From Pegoplata infirma (taxonomy: Eukaryota; Arthropoda; Insecta; Diptera; Anthomyiidae), in NCBI GenBank assembly GCA_963921195.1, contig OY992540.1:174935896-174999895 (forward strand): a DNA stretch of 64,000 nt, in the 5' to 3' direction. Both the position numbers and the translations under genes were made by a program. Shown here piece after piece: positions 39,001 through 51,000 of the stretch. Below the pieces are notes generated by a model. The model was not told the DNA's origin. It was given only the letters and a program-made list of their open reading frames with translations, and made no database searches. Each line of letters begins with the position of its first letter. Within the stretch, counting starts at the first letter, position 1.

Positions 39001-42000
39001 GCGGGTACAGCTTTTGGGTTTGGGGGGGGAATTTTTTTTTTTTAATTCGAAAAAAAATCATAAATTCTCTTTTGTTGACGAGCAAAAAATAGGGATACTT
39101 TTTTTTACAAAAAAAAAGTGATGGGAAAGCTATAAATTGCTAGAAATAGAATTGTAGTGTTGGAAACTGCCAAAATTTATTCTGTAGAAACTATAAATAT
39201 TCACATATATAAAAAACAGTTTTCATTAACAAGACAAACCGACATTTAAAATCTTACTGATGATGACACTAACTGGGGTGTTTGAAACCGGTATGGGAAA
39301 TACCAGAAATGTCTATAATTTTTAGAAATTCAATTTTTCTTCTGCATTTTTTCAACTTGAACCCTTATGAAATCATCAAATTTATTAGTTTTTGCCGAAT
39401 AAGGTTTGTTTTTCATGATCATATTTCGTAATTTTTTTTAATTTGTTTTAAAAGAAAATTGTATATTTTTCGTATACATAAGAAGAGAATTTTTTAATAG
39501 AAGAAATTCTCCCTATATAGAAAACATCAGATGTTGAGACATTTTTCGTGAAAAAATTATTTTTTATAGTCAAAATGTCTCAGAATATAAGACTAAATGT
39601 CTCAGAATCTGAGACTATTTTCGTATAGAAAAATTTTCGGATTTTTAAAAGAAAATTGTATTTTTTTGTATACATAAGAAGAGTCTAAATCTGAGAATTT
39701 AATAGAAGACATTCTTTCTACATAGAAAACATCACATTTTGAGACATTTTTCGTGAAAATTTTTTTAATAGGGAACATGTCTCAGAATATAAGACTTCTT
39801 CTTAATGAAAAATGTCTCAGAATCTGAGACTTTTTTCGTATAGAAAAATTTTCAGATTCTAGGAATTTTTTTCCACAAAATAATCTCGGATTCTGAGACA
39901 TTTAACTATAGAAAACGTCTCATATTTTAAAGCATTACTGATACATTTTTCCTATAGAGAGGTCTCTGATTAAAAGATTTGTTTCGTACAGAAAAAATTT
40001 TAGATTCTGATACCTTTTTTCTATAGAAAAAGTCTTAGATTCTTCGACCTTTTTCCAATGGAATAAGTCTCAGATTCTAAGACCTTTTTCCTAAAGAAAA
40101 AGATTCAAATTCTGAGATCTTATTCCAAAAGAATAAGGCTCAGATTCTCACACATTTTTCCAAAGAAAAAGTCTCAGATTCTGAGAGCTTTTTCTTATAT
40201 AGAAAAAGTTTAAAATTCTGGCACTTTTTCTCTAAAGAAGAAGTGACAGATTCTGAGGTCTTTTTCTGATTCTGAAATCTTTTCCGATTCTAAGATACTT
40301 TTCCTATAGAAAAGTCCTAGATTCGGAAATGTTTTTCCTATACAAAACGTCACTTTAAGACATTTTTCCTATAGAAAGTTTTAAGATTCTTAGACCTGTT
40401 TCCTGTAGAAAAAGTCTGAGATTCTGAGACATTTTTCTGAGACTCTGAGACCTTATTTCTTTAAAAAAGTCTTAGATTCTAAGACCTTCCCGTTGAAAAA
40501 GTCTCAGATTCTGCGACCTTCTACCAATTCAGTTAGTTTAAACTTCTGAGACAATTTTTTAACAATAAAAAGTCTCAGACTTTGAGACCTTTTTTTTCTT
40601 AAAAAAGATTCTGATTCTGAGACCCTTTTCCTTAAAATAAATCTCAAATTCAGAAATTCTGAGACTTTTTTCCCAAAAGAAAAATTCTTCTGCGACCTTT
40701 TTCCTATAAATAAGTTTTGAGAACTTTTTCACATAAAAAAGTCTCAGATTCTGAGAATTTTTTCTTTAGAAAAAATGTATTATTTAGAAAAAAAAATTTA
40801 AAATAGTTTTACAAATGTAAGTTCGACTATCAACATTTTTAAGATTTTAAGATATTTTTTTATTGCTATGTAGAAGACAAACACTTTTCTAAACAAAAAA
40901 AGCATATTCTAAGTAATTTGTTTATGCCAAAATTCATAATAAGATTGACAAGATATTTTTCACTGAAAATTTTCAGATTGATTCACTTTTTCCCTTTTAA
41001 AATTTTCAGATTTTTTTCTATGAAAAATTTTTTTTAGATAATTTCCTTCTTTCTTTTTTTCTTCTTTTCCTTTTCCTTTTCTTTCTTTTTCCATTTTTTT
41101 TTTCTTTCTTTTCCTTTTTTTTTCTTTTTGAAATTTGGTCTGGGGGGGGGAAATTTCCCCTTTCCCCCCCCCCCCCCCTTGTACCCGCGCATGCTATTAA
41201 CCCTTAATTGGCACACAAAAATAATTTGATGCATTTTGGGTCAATTTAGTATACCCCTTCTAGATGCGGGGCTGCCGGTTAGAGGGTTAAAAGTACTAGA
41301 AAAAGTGCTTGAATAATTGCTTTGCCAGTAAATCAGTAGTGTCCGACCGAACAGTTCGGCCAAAAAACGTCATTTAATCAAAAATTTGGTATAAGGAAGT
41401 ACTTTCAAAAACTTTTTTATATGGGGTAGGATTGATAAGACGATTCTGAGTGTAAAATTTAAGAACGAGCACGAAGTTAAGCCGTAATTTCGAAGTTCGG
41501 TAACCGAACTTTTTTCAATTTGGCCGAACGTTCGGTTACCGAACATCTAAATTGGTGCTTAAGTTCGTCCTCGCCATTAAATTTGAAAGTCAGAATAGTC
41601 TTCTATCGCCTAAACAAACAAACGGCCATCAGAAAAGCAGTTAAAAATGCTTGCAAATATTGATTTTTGGCCAATACCGTTTTTGGCCGAACTGTTCGGT
41701 CGGACACTATAAATCAGTCATTGAGTAGTTTTTAGCAAAAAAAAAGAAATAAACAAAAAAAAAAAACTAAAAATAATAATAATTCGTGAAAACTTGGACC
41801 AACACGTTTATTAAATTTTTTCAAAGGTATTTCAATGGGTGCATTTGGGTTACACTTTCTATTATATGAATTTAAAACTAAAAAAGTTGTTCATGAGCTA
41901 AATTTTTGTTATTAAAACTACTCTTTTTTATTTTAAAATATTTAAAACTTCTTTAGAAGCGATTTAAACGTTTGCGAAGAATTCAAGATGAAGAAAGTGA

Positions 42001-45000
42001 TGGGGAAGTTGACAACGTCGATGAAGGTTTGGCTAGAGAAGCTATAGCTGAACAATTATTTGATGATGATGAGGTATGCTCTTATTAATGAACGTTAATT
42101 AATAAAATAATAACCATACTTTTAAAATAGAACGCGGAAAGACGTTCTGAGAACAGTCATAGAGAACCTGAGAATTTTGAAGAAGAAGATGAAGATTCAG
42201 ATTCAGATGCAGATGATTTTATTGTTGATGACGAAGGACGACCAATTGCGGAAAAGAAAAAGAAGCGAAGACCAATTTTTACCGATGCGTAAGTATTATA
42301 TGTTATTACATTCCCCTAATTTCATTAGCATTGCTTAATTAAATTAGAGACCAAAATGATGCAGTTTGAAAAATAATCCTAAATATAAAAGCTTTTAATA
42401 AAACCGAGTATGTATGTCTTTTAGACACGGTAAAAGTCGTCAAATAGTTACCCAGGCAGAAAAATACAGACGGGAGAGTGCTGACAAAGTGCCTTATTTG
42501 GTAGTATAAGTGCTGGGAAAGCAATGTAGTAAAGTACTCTATCAGCGCCCTAATGATAACCATGGTAAACGGTCTGCCGTATAGGTTTTTTTAGCTCTGT
42601 AAAAGTGTTTTTTTATAGTACTTTAAAAGCAACATAACAAAGTACTTTTTGAGAGCAGTTTAAAAGCAACAACAAAGTAATTTTTTTTTTGATTTTATTT
42701 TATAAAATTTATTATTATTTTTTTAAATATTTAAGACTAAAAGAAGAATTACAGAGAAAATCTTTTGATTTAATAAATATATATAATTAGAATGCAGCTC
42801 AGTTCCAATTTGTTCTATTATACAGTAAAGAGATAATTTTAATAAACACTGAAATATGATCAGTATATGCAGTATTTTATACAACTTATCGCATTTTGTC
42901 ATCGAGCAAATTAGCCACTTTAAAATCCGGTTACGCTAAGAAGAGTAGTTTTTTCTTTTGTGAATATTCGTGGATTTGAATCCTGACAACGTATGTTTAC
43001 TGCAAAATGGAAATGTTAGTTAAAGAAATTTTAATTAAAAAATCCTCTAAAAAAAGTGCTTAAAGGACAAGGGGGTTAAAGCGCCTTTTTTCTTAGATTG
43101 GCTTTCTACTAATTTTCTCAATTCTTTGATATCTTAAGTTAAGTTTGAATTCAAATGATTACAAAATTGTGATTTGCAGTAGTCTCTCTAAAAAGGCAAT
43201 AAAAACTAAAATCGGTTGAAAATCAGTCTAGTTATTACAACTTTATTCTATTTTTTCTTATTACTAAACAGAAGTCAATTGAACCCCTTGTGCTATAAGC
43301 CGTCAAATATGAAATTTTTTTAATTTCCGCATTGGTCGAATTTGAGTGTATTCTTACCAAAGTTTATAATACAGCAATTGCTTTAACTTTTTTACATAAA
43401 TAACACTGAGACACGTAAACTTAATTTTGGGTAGTGGAATCCAGTGGCATTTTCCGTTTTGACAGATCAGGTCAAGATTAAGAGAAATTTCGATTTTAAG
43501 TTTGTGGTTTTTAAGCGAATTTTTATTATATTTTGCAAAGGTGTACCAAGATTTCCAATCCTCCAAACTGCTTATTCACTAAAAATGGAAGTAATATCAC
43601 TTTGAAACAGATACTTCAATTATATTTGTAGAATCAATTACAATTCAAATCAAAGCAATTCTAATTACGAACAACGTGATGGTATTAGTGATTCTGCTGA
43701 AAATATGAGTGTGAATTAGTGAAATTTTGAAAAACGAATGAATATAACAAAGCAATAAACGAAGGGACAAACTCCGCGTTAACAAATTTCCAATGTGTTC
43801 ATCCAATTGGGCTATTGCAAAGTCTTCTATATTGGTCATTTATATATTTTTCTGGAAAAAGACTTCGAAAACTAATTTGAATTACTTTATGTTTATTAGT
43901 CGAAACTTAAATCAAACTTTAAGATGCAATTTATTTATTTTTAATTTAAGGTAATATAATAATACAAAAATAGATTGAAAATCGCATATTAATATAATAT
44001 CTCTTGAGTTTGATCAGTCAATAGGGAACGTTAAATGATTCTACGACCCAAAATTGAGTTTACGTGTTTCGAAGTTTATTTTTTTTTTTCTGCTCCAATT
44101 GTTATAGCTATTTTACAGTGTAATTATTATTAAGCATGTAAAATGGTTAAAAAACAAATGAATTAGAATTTTATATTTAAATTTGGCTCCTTACTATACA
44201 AAAAATAAAGTGTTTTACCAGAGCTTTATATTAAAATGTGGTTGAAAAACTATACTGGCAAAGAACTGGCCGAGCCCTTTCCTATGTGATATTGCATACT
44301 ACTTTATTTACTTAAAATAAAGTGCTTTACCAGAGCTTTATTTTTTGTACCGACATATTTTTCTGCTTGGGTACTTGCAAGCGGCATACGCCGTTAAAAA
44401 GAAGAACTGGATTATTTTCTCAAAAACAAAGAAATAGTGATTATTTCCAAAATGCATTTTTGCATATTTTGCTATACATGGATGCAAATTGTATGACACA
44501 AAATACCCCAGCGGCATGTCATACTCGACTAAAATATGATCTTCGTGAACATTATTTTTAAGCCGACATTCATAGAACGGACCTACATGTCTTAAAATTT
44601 ATCACTGATCAAGAATATATATTCCTTATGGGATCCCCGACCAACATTTCGATGCGTTACACACGGAATGACTAACAAGGAAAGTCTTCCTAGTGTTACC
44701 CACCGATCTTTATGGAATTGGTTTTATTTTGAAGAGCAGGAAAAATAAGGGAACACGTTTTTTTAGCGGACCAAACGGTAATTTTTCAGTTTTTTTGCTT
44801 ATATCCTATATTGTGCAAGAAAACCTAGTCATGTTACACACCAAATGAAATGTATTTGAAAAACCTATCTAAAGCCATAATTAGTTTAGAAGTGAGGTAG
44901 CGAAGTAGAGAGGTAGAGCCTTATGTGATTTTCAATACCCAGGTAATAATCGTCATGTATGTAAACGTATGGACATATATGGGTTGATGTTTGGACATGC

Positions 45001-48000
45001 ATGATGACATATGAAACACATATGAACATATGATAGCATATGTGGAATCATACGTTAATATAACGTGTAATGTTGAAGACATATCACAACAGCTCCTGTA
45101 CTATATAATTTATTACAACACACATGATTATACATTGATTACGGTAATTATTTCAAATTTACTGGCATTCGCCCCCTTTTCGTCGAATACAACATGTAGA
45201 TTTTTAAGGATCGTAGTGATAAGTTCAGATTTTATTTCGGTTTTGGAAGAAAATAGGGGACAAATATATTAAAGGATATCATTCATATGGCAGTGGTTAT
45301 TTTAGATTTTATTTTGGAGAACATAAGGGAAAGGGAATAGAGAGAGACCTTTGGACTTTATCCATAAAAACATTAAAGGACGAAAACCAAAAACCATTAT
45401 TTCATCTCATTAACATTTCACATCGGACCTCAGAGCATTCATTTGCTGACGTGAAGCATAAAAAAGCCACTTCAATCCTTACATATTTCACATAAACCAT
45501 ATTTGAGAATCATTCCAGGCTAAGGGAACAAAGTGAGACCCCCTTAATTCTTGCAAAATACCAAAGTCTATTTTGTAAAAAAAATTGCACGAGAATATTT
45601 CAGAAGTGTGTGTTTAATGCTAAAAATCTTCAATTTCTATTATTAAAAACCTCGAAATATTTTTTAGAATTCCTTTTTGGTAGCAAACATTAATAAAAGA
45701 AATTAAATTTTTTTATTTATAAATTTGTTTCCTACTGTTTGTTTTTTTTTTGTATCTGTTGTCAAAACTTTGATTTTTATTTTCATAATTTTGAAATTCC
45801 AAAAAAATATAAAACAATTATCACACATTTGATAAATTATTTTAGCAAAATAATATCGTTTGATTTCCGAAAAATAAAAGGTAATATAAATTGTTAATAA
45901 AATTAAGATAAATCTTCTAATAATTATCTATCCTTTCTACAGCTTTGTTAATTTATATTTCTAATTGGTACGAGACCGAAACCACGTCAAGAAATCCACA
46001 TTTGAAGACGAAAATCGTCACCAACGAAAACTGCACAAAAATGAATTCAACCACTTAAACCAATATAAATTCTCAAATGGACAGGATGTGTAAGATACGC
46101 CAAATTTAAATACTTAAGTTTTTATACCCTACACCACTCTGTGGTACAGGGTATATTGAGTTTGTGCTGATGTTTGTAACTACCCGAAATATTGGTCCTA
46201 GACCTACCTTCAAGTATACCGATCGACTCAGAATAACTTTTTGAGTCGATTTAGCGATGTCCGTCCGTCCGTCCGTCTGTCCGTCCGTCCGTCCGTCCGT
46301 CCGTCTGTCCATCTATCGGTTTAAGCACGATACAGGTCGCAATTTTCAATCAATTGACCTGAAATTTGAAACTTAAGCATCTTTTGGCCCAAGGACGAAG
46401 CCTATTGAAATTGGAGAAAATCGGTCCATGTTAAGACCTAGCCCCCATACAAACGCCCCCTTTGGATTCGGCTTTAATGACTCTAATAACCGTATTATAA
46501 TAGATATCGCTTTGAAATTCAGCAAGTAATCAAATTTTGTATGCACAAATCACCATTCCAAATTTCAAAGGAATCGGGTCAGTCCTTCTGGTAGTCCCCA
46601 TACAAACCATCTTCCCGATATTCACATAATTCCCTCAAAATTCATAAAAATGGAAATATTTGATAAAAAAATTATTTTTAGGTGCTAAACGTGTACTTTA
46701 GCAACCTTATCAAATCGGAATATAATTGGACCATTTTTGGACTTAATCCCTCATATCAAAATTTCGACCGATATTCAGTTAAATTGTTATATTGACAAAA
46801 AAAATTAACCAATTCCACTTAAAATTGATCTGTGTGTGTTTTCTACACTAAATAAAGATCTAACAAAAGACAGATACAATCGGTCCATGTTTGGACTTGG
46901 GACCCTTTTTCCGGAAAACACTGGTGTAGGGTATCATATGGTCGGTCTTGACCGACTATAACTTTCTTACTTGTTTTTTTTTATACGTATGAAACTTAAA
47001 ATACGTCGCGTATATAATCTTGTAGTTTAACTTTTTAAAATCAATTTTATTTACAATAAACTATTTTTTAAAAAATTTTATTGTTTTTTTATGCTATAAC
47101 GCATGCAAAAGAATATAAAATTATATGAAATTATTATGTATATGAAAATATGTGCGAACATATATGAACATGTATGCTCATATGCCTACATATTACCTCA
47201 ATTTTCGTCCATGCACATATATGGGTGATCATATATGTTCATACGTGTACATACGTGATGATTTCTAACCGGGTAAGAAAAAAGAGTGTATATAATTTTA
47301 AAATTTGTGTGCTCTTTATACGCATTGAATTTTTCCATAAGACTAAATAGTAGAGAGACGTAAATAAAATCTGTAGAGAATAGAATTTCTCTACCTCGCT
47401 CTACTTTTAATTCTTATGTAAAAATTCAATGGCCCGTACCACAAGAAAGCAAAAAGTCTATTTTAACAAAAGTTTTGTTTTAATTTTAAAATTTTCAATA
47501 CATTTTTTGAAAGTCGATTTTAAAAACAAAAACAATTTGTATGGAAATAAAATTAAAAGCTGGTTTTAAATAAATTTTATTTTTCTATGGTAAGGCTGAA
47601 TGTGTATGAAGTAGGGTTCTATAGTCGAAAAGTCGATTAATCGACTTTTTGTATGAAAAAGTCGAAAAGTCGAAATTGACATTTTTGTTCTTAAAAAGTC
47701 GAAAAGTCGCTTTCGACTTTTTTCGACTGTTTTTTTTTTTTACTTTAATTAATATTTAAAATAAAATATTTAAAATAAATGAGAGCCGAGTTTAATTGCA
47801 ACTGAAGCTATTAGCATTTCGTTGTTACCATGGTGTATGCGTGTATTTTATATGTGAAGCAAAAATGCCAATGCCAAATTCCGGAGTTAGAAAGTGTTGA
47901 GTGCAAAAATTACCAATATTTTTGATTATTGTAAAAACCCCAATGATAGATTGGGTTCTATAAATCAAAAGTCGACTTTTGTTTTCAATTTTTTCAACCT

Positions 48001-51000
48001 TTTTAACTTTTTCGATTTCTTCGATTGATAAATAAAATACATCCAAAAAAAATAGCACCTAAATGCTTACAACAAGTCAAAAACAAACTTTTATACAAAA
48101 AAAAATCGGGTTTTTAAAAGTTGTAAAAAGTCGAAAAGTCGAAGGAAGTCTAGAGTTGTCAACTATTCGGCATATTGCATAAACCGGTTTTCGAATAGTT
48201 AAAAAACCCGCCGTTTTTTAAAAACCGGTTTTCGGTTTTTTTATTTGAAAACCGGCTCGAATAACCGATTTTTTCGGTTTTTTAATAAAAACATTTAAAA
48301 AAGGTTTTTATTTGTTTTTAACAAAAAAAAAGAGGAAGAAATAATTGTACACAATGCAGTCTTATTAAATAAATCAAACTCAAAGCTTAAAACAAAAATA
48401 TACATATTTTTGATGTAAATAATTAAAATTATAGGGCCACCAGTGCAGTGGGCATAGAGAAACATAGAGGCGAAGGTGAAAGAAAAAACAATATTGCTAT
48501 CTTTTTCTAATTTCTCACACGTACGATGTCGATGTGAATTCACCACACAATACATGTTTACAAGTCGTACTTTGTCAACAAATACATTTAAACAAGTTGT
48601 ACTTTGACAACTCAATTTTTGACGCCTTCGCCTCTATGTTTCTCTATGGCAGTGGGTATCAGGTTAGTTGGCTACCATGATATTTCCTCTCTCGAGGTTT
48701 AGTGTAATGAGGTAAGTACATGTAAAATCGTATATGAAAAGAGAAATACACTAAGTTTACCATTTTATAGAAAATGACAGATTGCTATTGGGGCCTATCA
48801 AATACTCTTACATTATCTTTTCTCTATGGGTCTGTCACTATAAAATGGAACTATGTACTTTAAATCAGTACAATAAGGACTTAAATACACTTAAAAAAAA
48901 ACATTTAAAACACAACTTTTTTTCTTGGTAGTGTTTTGATAGATTTGTGTGAATATCGGGAGGGTGGTTTATATGGAGACTACAAGAAGAACAGGTCCGA
49001 TTCCTTAAAATTTGGACCGATGATTTGTGAATACAAAATATGTTAACCTGCCAAGTTTCGAAACGTTACCTATTATAATACGGTTATTAGAGCCATTTGA
49101 GCCAAATTATAAAGGGACGTTTGTATGGGGGCTCTAAACATGCTTAAGTTTTAAATTTCATAGAAATGGATTGATAATTGCGACCTGTATCGTGCTCACA
49201 ATGTTTAGATAGACAGGCGGACATCAGAAAATCGTCTCAGAAAGTGATTTTGAGTCGATCGGTATACTTGAAGGCCTTGGACTAACCTTTTTAAGTTTTT
49301 GTCATTCACTATGAATTAAGAAACAAAATTTAATTAACAGAGTTGCATTTTACAAAATTTGTAACAAATGATGACAAAAAGTTATGTACATATTATATAT
49401 TCGAAAATGTCGAATAATTCGACACAAAAAACCGGTTTATCGAATAACTAGAAAAAAACCTGTTTTAGAAAACCGGGTTGAAAAAACCGGGAAAAAACGA
49501 AAAAACCGGTTTTTCGAATAATTCGGAAACCGGTTTTGACAACTCTAAGGAAGTCGAAAAAAAGTCGAAAAGTCGACTTTTTAAAATTAGAAAAAAAACA
49601 AAAAGTCGCATTTAGAAATTGAAAGAAAATCGAAAAGTCGACTTTTTGTTGCGACTATATAACCCTAGTATGAAGAGCACACAAATTTAAAAATTTTCTA
49701 CAATCTTTTTTCTTATTAGCCCTGTTTTTTGCAGACCGGATTAAGATTTGGATTAACTTTATTTAGTTAAAAAATGGGTCAAATCAAGTCCAGAATTTTT
49801 TTTTTATAATTTTTTTCTGAAATTACATACAATTAGTAAATATAAACAGAAAAACAAATTAAGCTTTGTCCAAAATGCAAAGAATGAAAAATAAATTTAG
49901 TTAAATCCTATTATTTATATCGTTTTACATTTTGGACAACGCTTAATTTTTTTTCCTGTTTATATTAACTAATTGGATGTAAATTCAGAAAAAAAATATA
50001 AAAAAAATTTCTGGACTCGATTTGATCCATTTTTTAACTAAATAGAATTAATCATAATCTAAATCCGGTCTGCAAAAAACAGGGCTATTGAAAATCACAT
50101 ACCTTACTCTACCTCACTACTTCACTACCTTATTTCTAAACTAACTATGGCTTAAGTGTGTAAAAAACGTGTCCAAACATGCAAAACGTTTTGTCATATT
50201 GAGTAAAATATCAACATTTTTGGGCATTTTTTTTAATCAAGTCGACAAATATTGTTTTTTTTTTTGGCACGTTGTTAGCTGTACGAGATAGGTCTTTTAA
50301 AGACCTTTAATCTGATACCAAATATGCCTATGTTAATTTTGATTAAATAGGCGTAAATCGTAAAAAACTGAAAACGTCAACTTCCCCCGTACAAATCGAT
50401 CCCCTAAAAATTAGTTTGGGCCGCTAAAAAAGTACGTGACGAATTATATTTTGTTCTGAACAACATATCCAAATTTCATGAAGATCGGGTGACACCAGGG
50501 ACACTTCCCTTGTAAGTGATTATACTGTGCCCCCGTACTGTGTTTGGGGGGTATACAAATTCTGCTCAAGAATTTATTGAATTTATTAAAGACATCCAAT
50601 GTAATAGGCAGCAACACTCTCATTTTTTTTTTTCATCTAAATAATTTATTGCTGAAAAAATGTTAAATAATTTTTTATAATCTTTTACTTTGTTCAATTT
50701 TTATAGATCTCTTCAAGAAGGTCAAGATATTTTCGGTGTAGATTTTGACTATGATGACTTTTCAAAATATGAAGAAGACGAATATGAAGATGATTCAGAG
50801 GGAGAAGAATTTGATGAAGAAGCGGGCGATGACGAACGAGGAAGAGTAAAAAAAAAATTAACGAAGAAACTTCCGAAGAAAACCATTTTTGATTTATATG
50901 AACCTAGCGAATTGAAACGCGGTCATTTTACAGATCTTGATAATGAAATTAGGAAGACTGATATTCCTGAACGCATGCAACTTAGACAAGTCCCTGTTAC

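Larger units (their letters stand above)
44938..47273. mobile_element. CCCAGGTAATAATC element, TA duplication
   Basis: cccaggtaataatcgtcatg at the left, gatgatttctaaccggg at the right, with dense catatg/acatat motifs in both arms; TA at 44936-44937 and 47274-47275. It contains the LINE tail at about 45280-45490 and the mini-me-like repeat at 46119-46980. Confidence 0.72.
48151..49547. mobile_element. hAT-like TAGAGTTGTCAAC element nested in 47612-49667
   Basis: tagagttgtcaactattcgg at the left, cggttttgacaactcta at the right, arms rich in aaccggttttcg. The exact 8-bp duplication aggaagtc lies at 48143-48150 and 49548-49555. Confidence 0.88.
47612..49667. mobile_element. hAT-like TAGGGTTCTATAGTCG element
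   Basis: tagggttctatagtcgaaaa and ...gcgactatataaccccta-type end (49648-49667, ends aaccctA). Arms are full of aaaagtcg. The exact 8-bp duplication gtatgaag lies at 47604-47611 and 49668-49675. Confidence 0.87.
44676..50512. mobile_element. Large CAAGGGAAGT-type element (5.8 kb), TAA duplication
   Basis: caaggaaagtcttcctagtg at the left and caccagggacacttcccttg at the right, with TAA at 44673-44675 and 50513-50515, inserted in a mini-me-like repeat. Subterminal arms mirror each other: ggtagcgaagtagagaggta near 44896 against ctctacctcactacttcac near 50106. The 567-bp relative at 59892-60458 shows the size without the inserts at 44938-47273, 47612-49667 and 49717-50087. Its right end lies only about 195 bp from Spt6 exon 6. 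Confidence 0.78.

Noticed and set aside
41034..41234. Open frame with GGGGG and Lys/Glu runs on the minus strand
   Set aside because: Translation of the pyrimidine tract and C run at the end of the hAT-like element; low complexity only.
50690..50706. ATG at 50690 as the start of a 1,566-residue protein
   Set aside because: The bases 50690-50706 are the polypyrimidine tract and acceptor of the last Spt6 intron. The protein continues upstream through five conserved exons.
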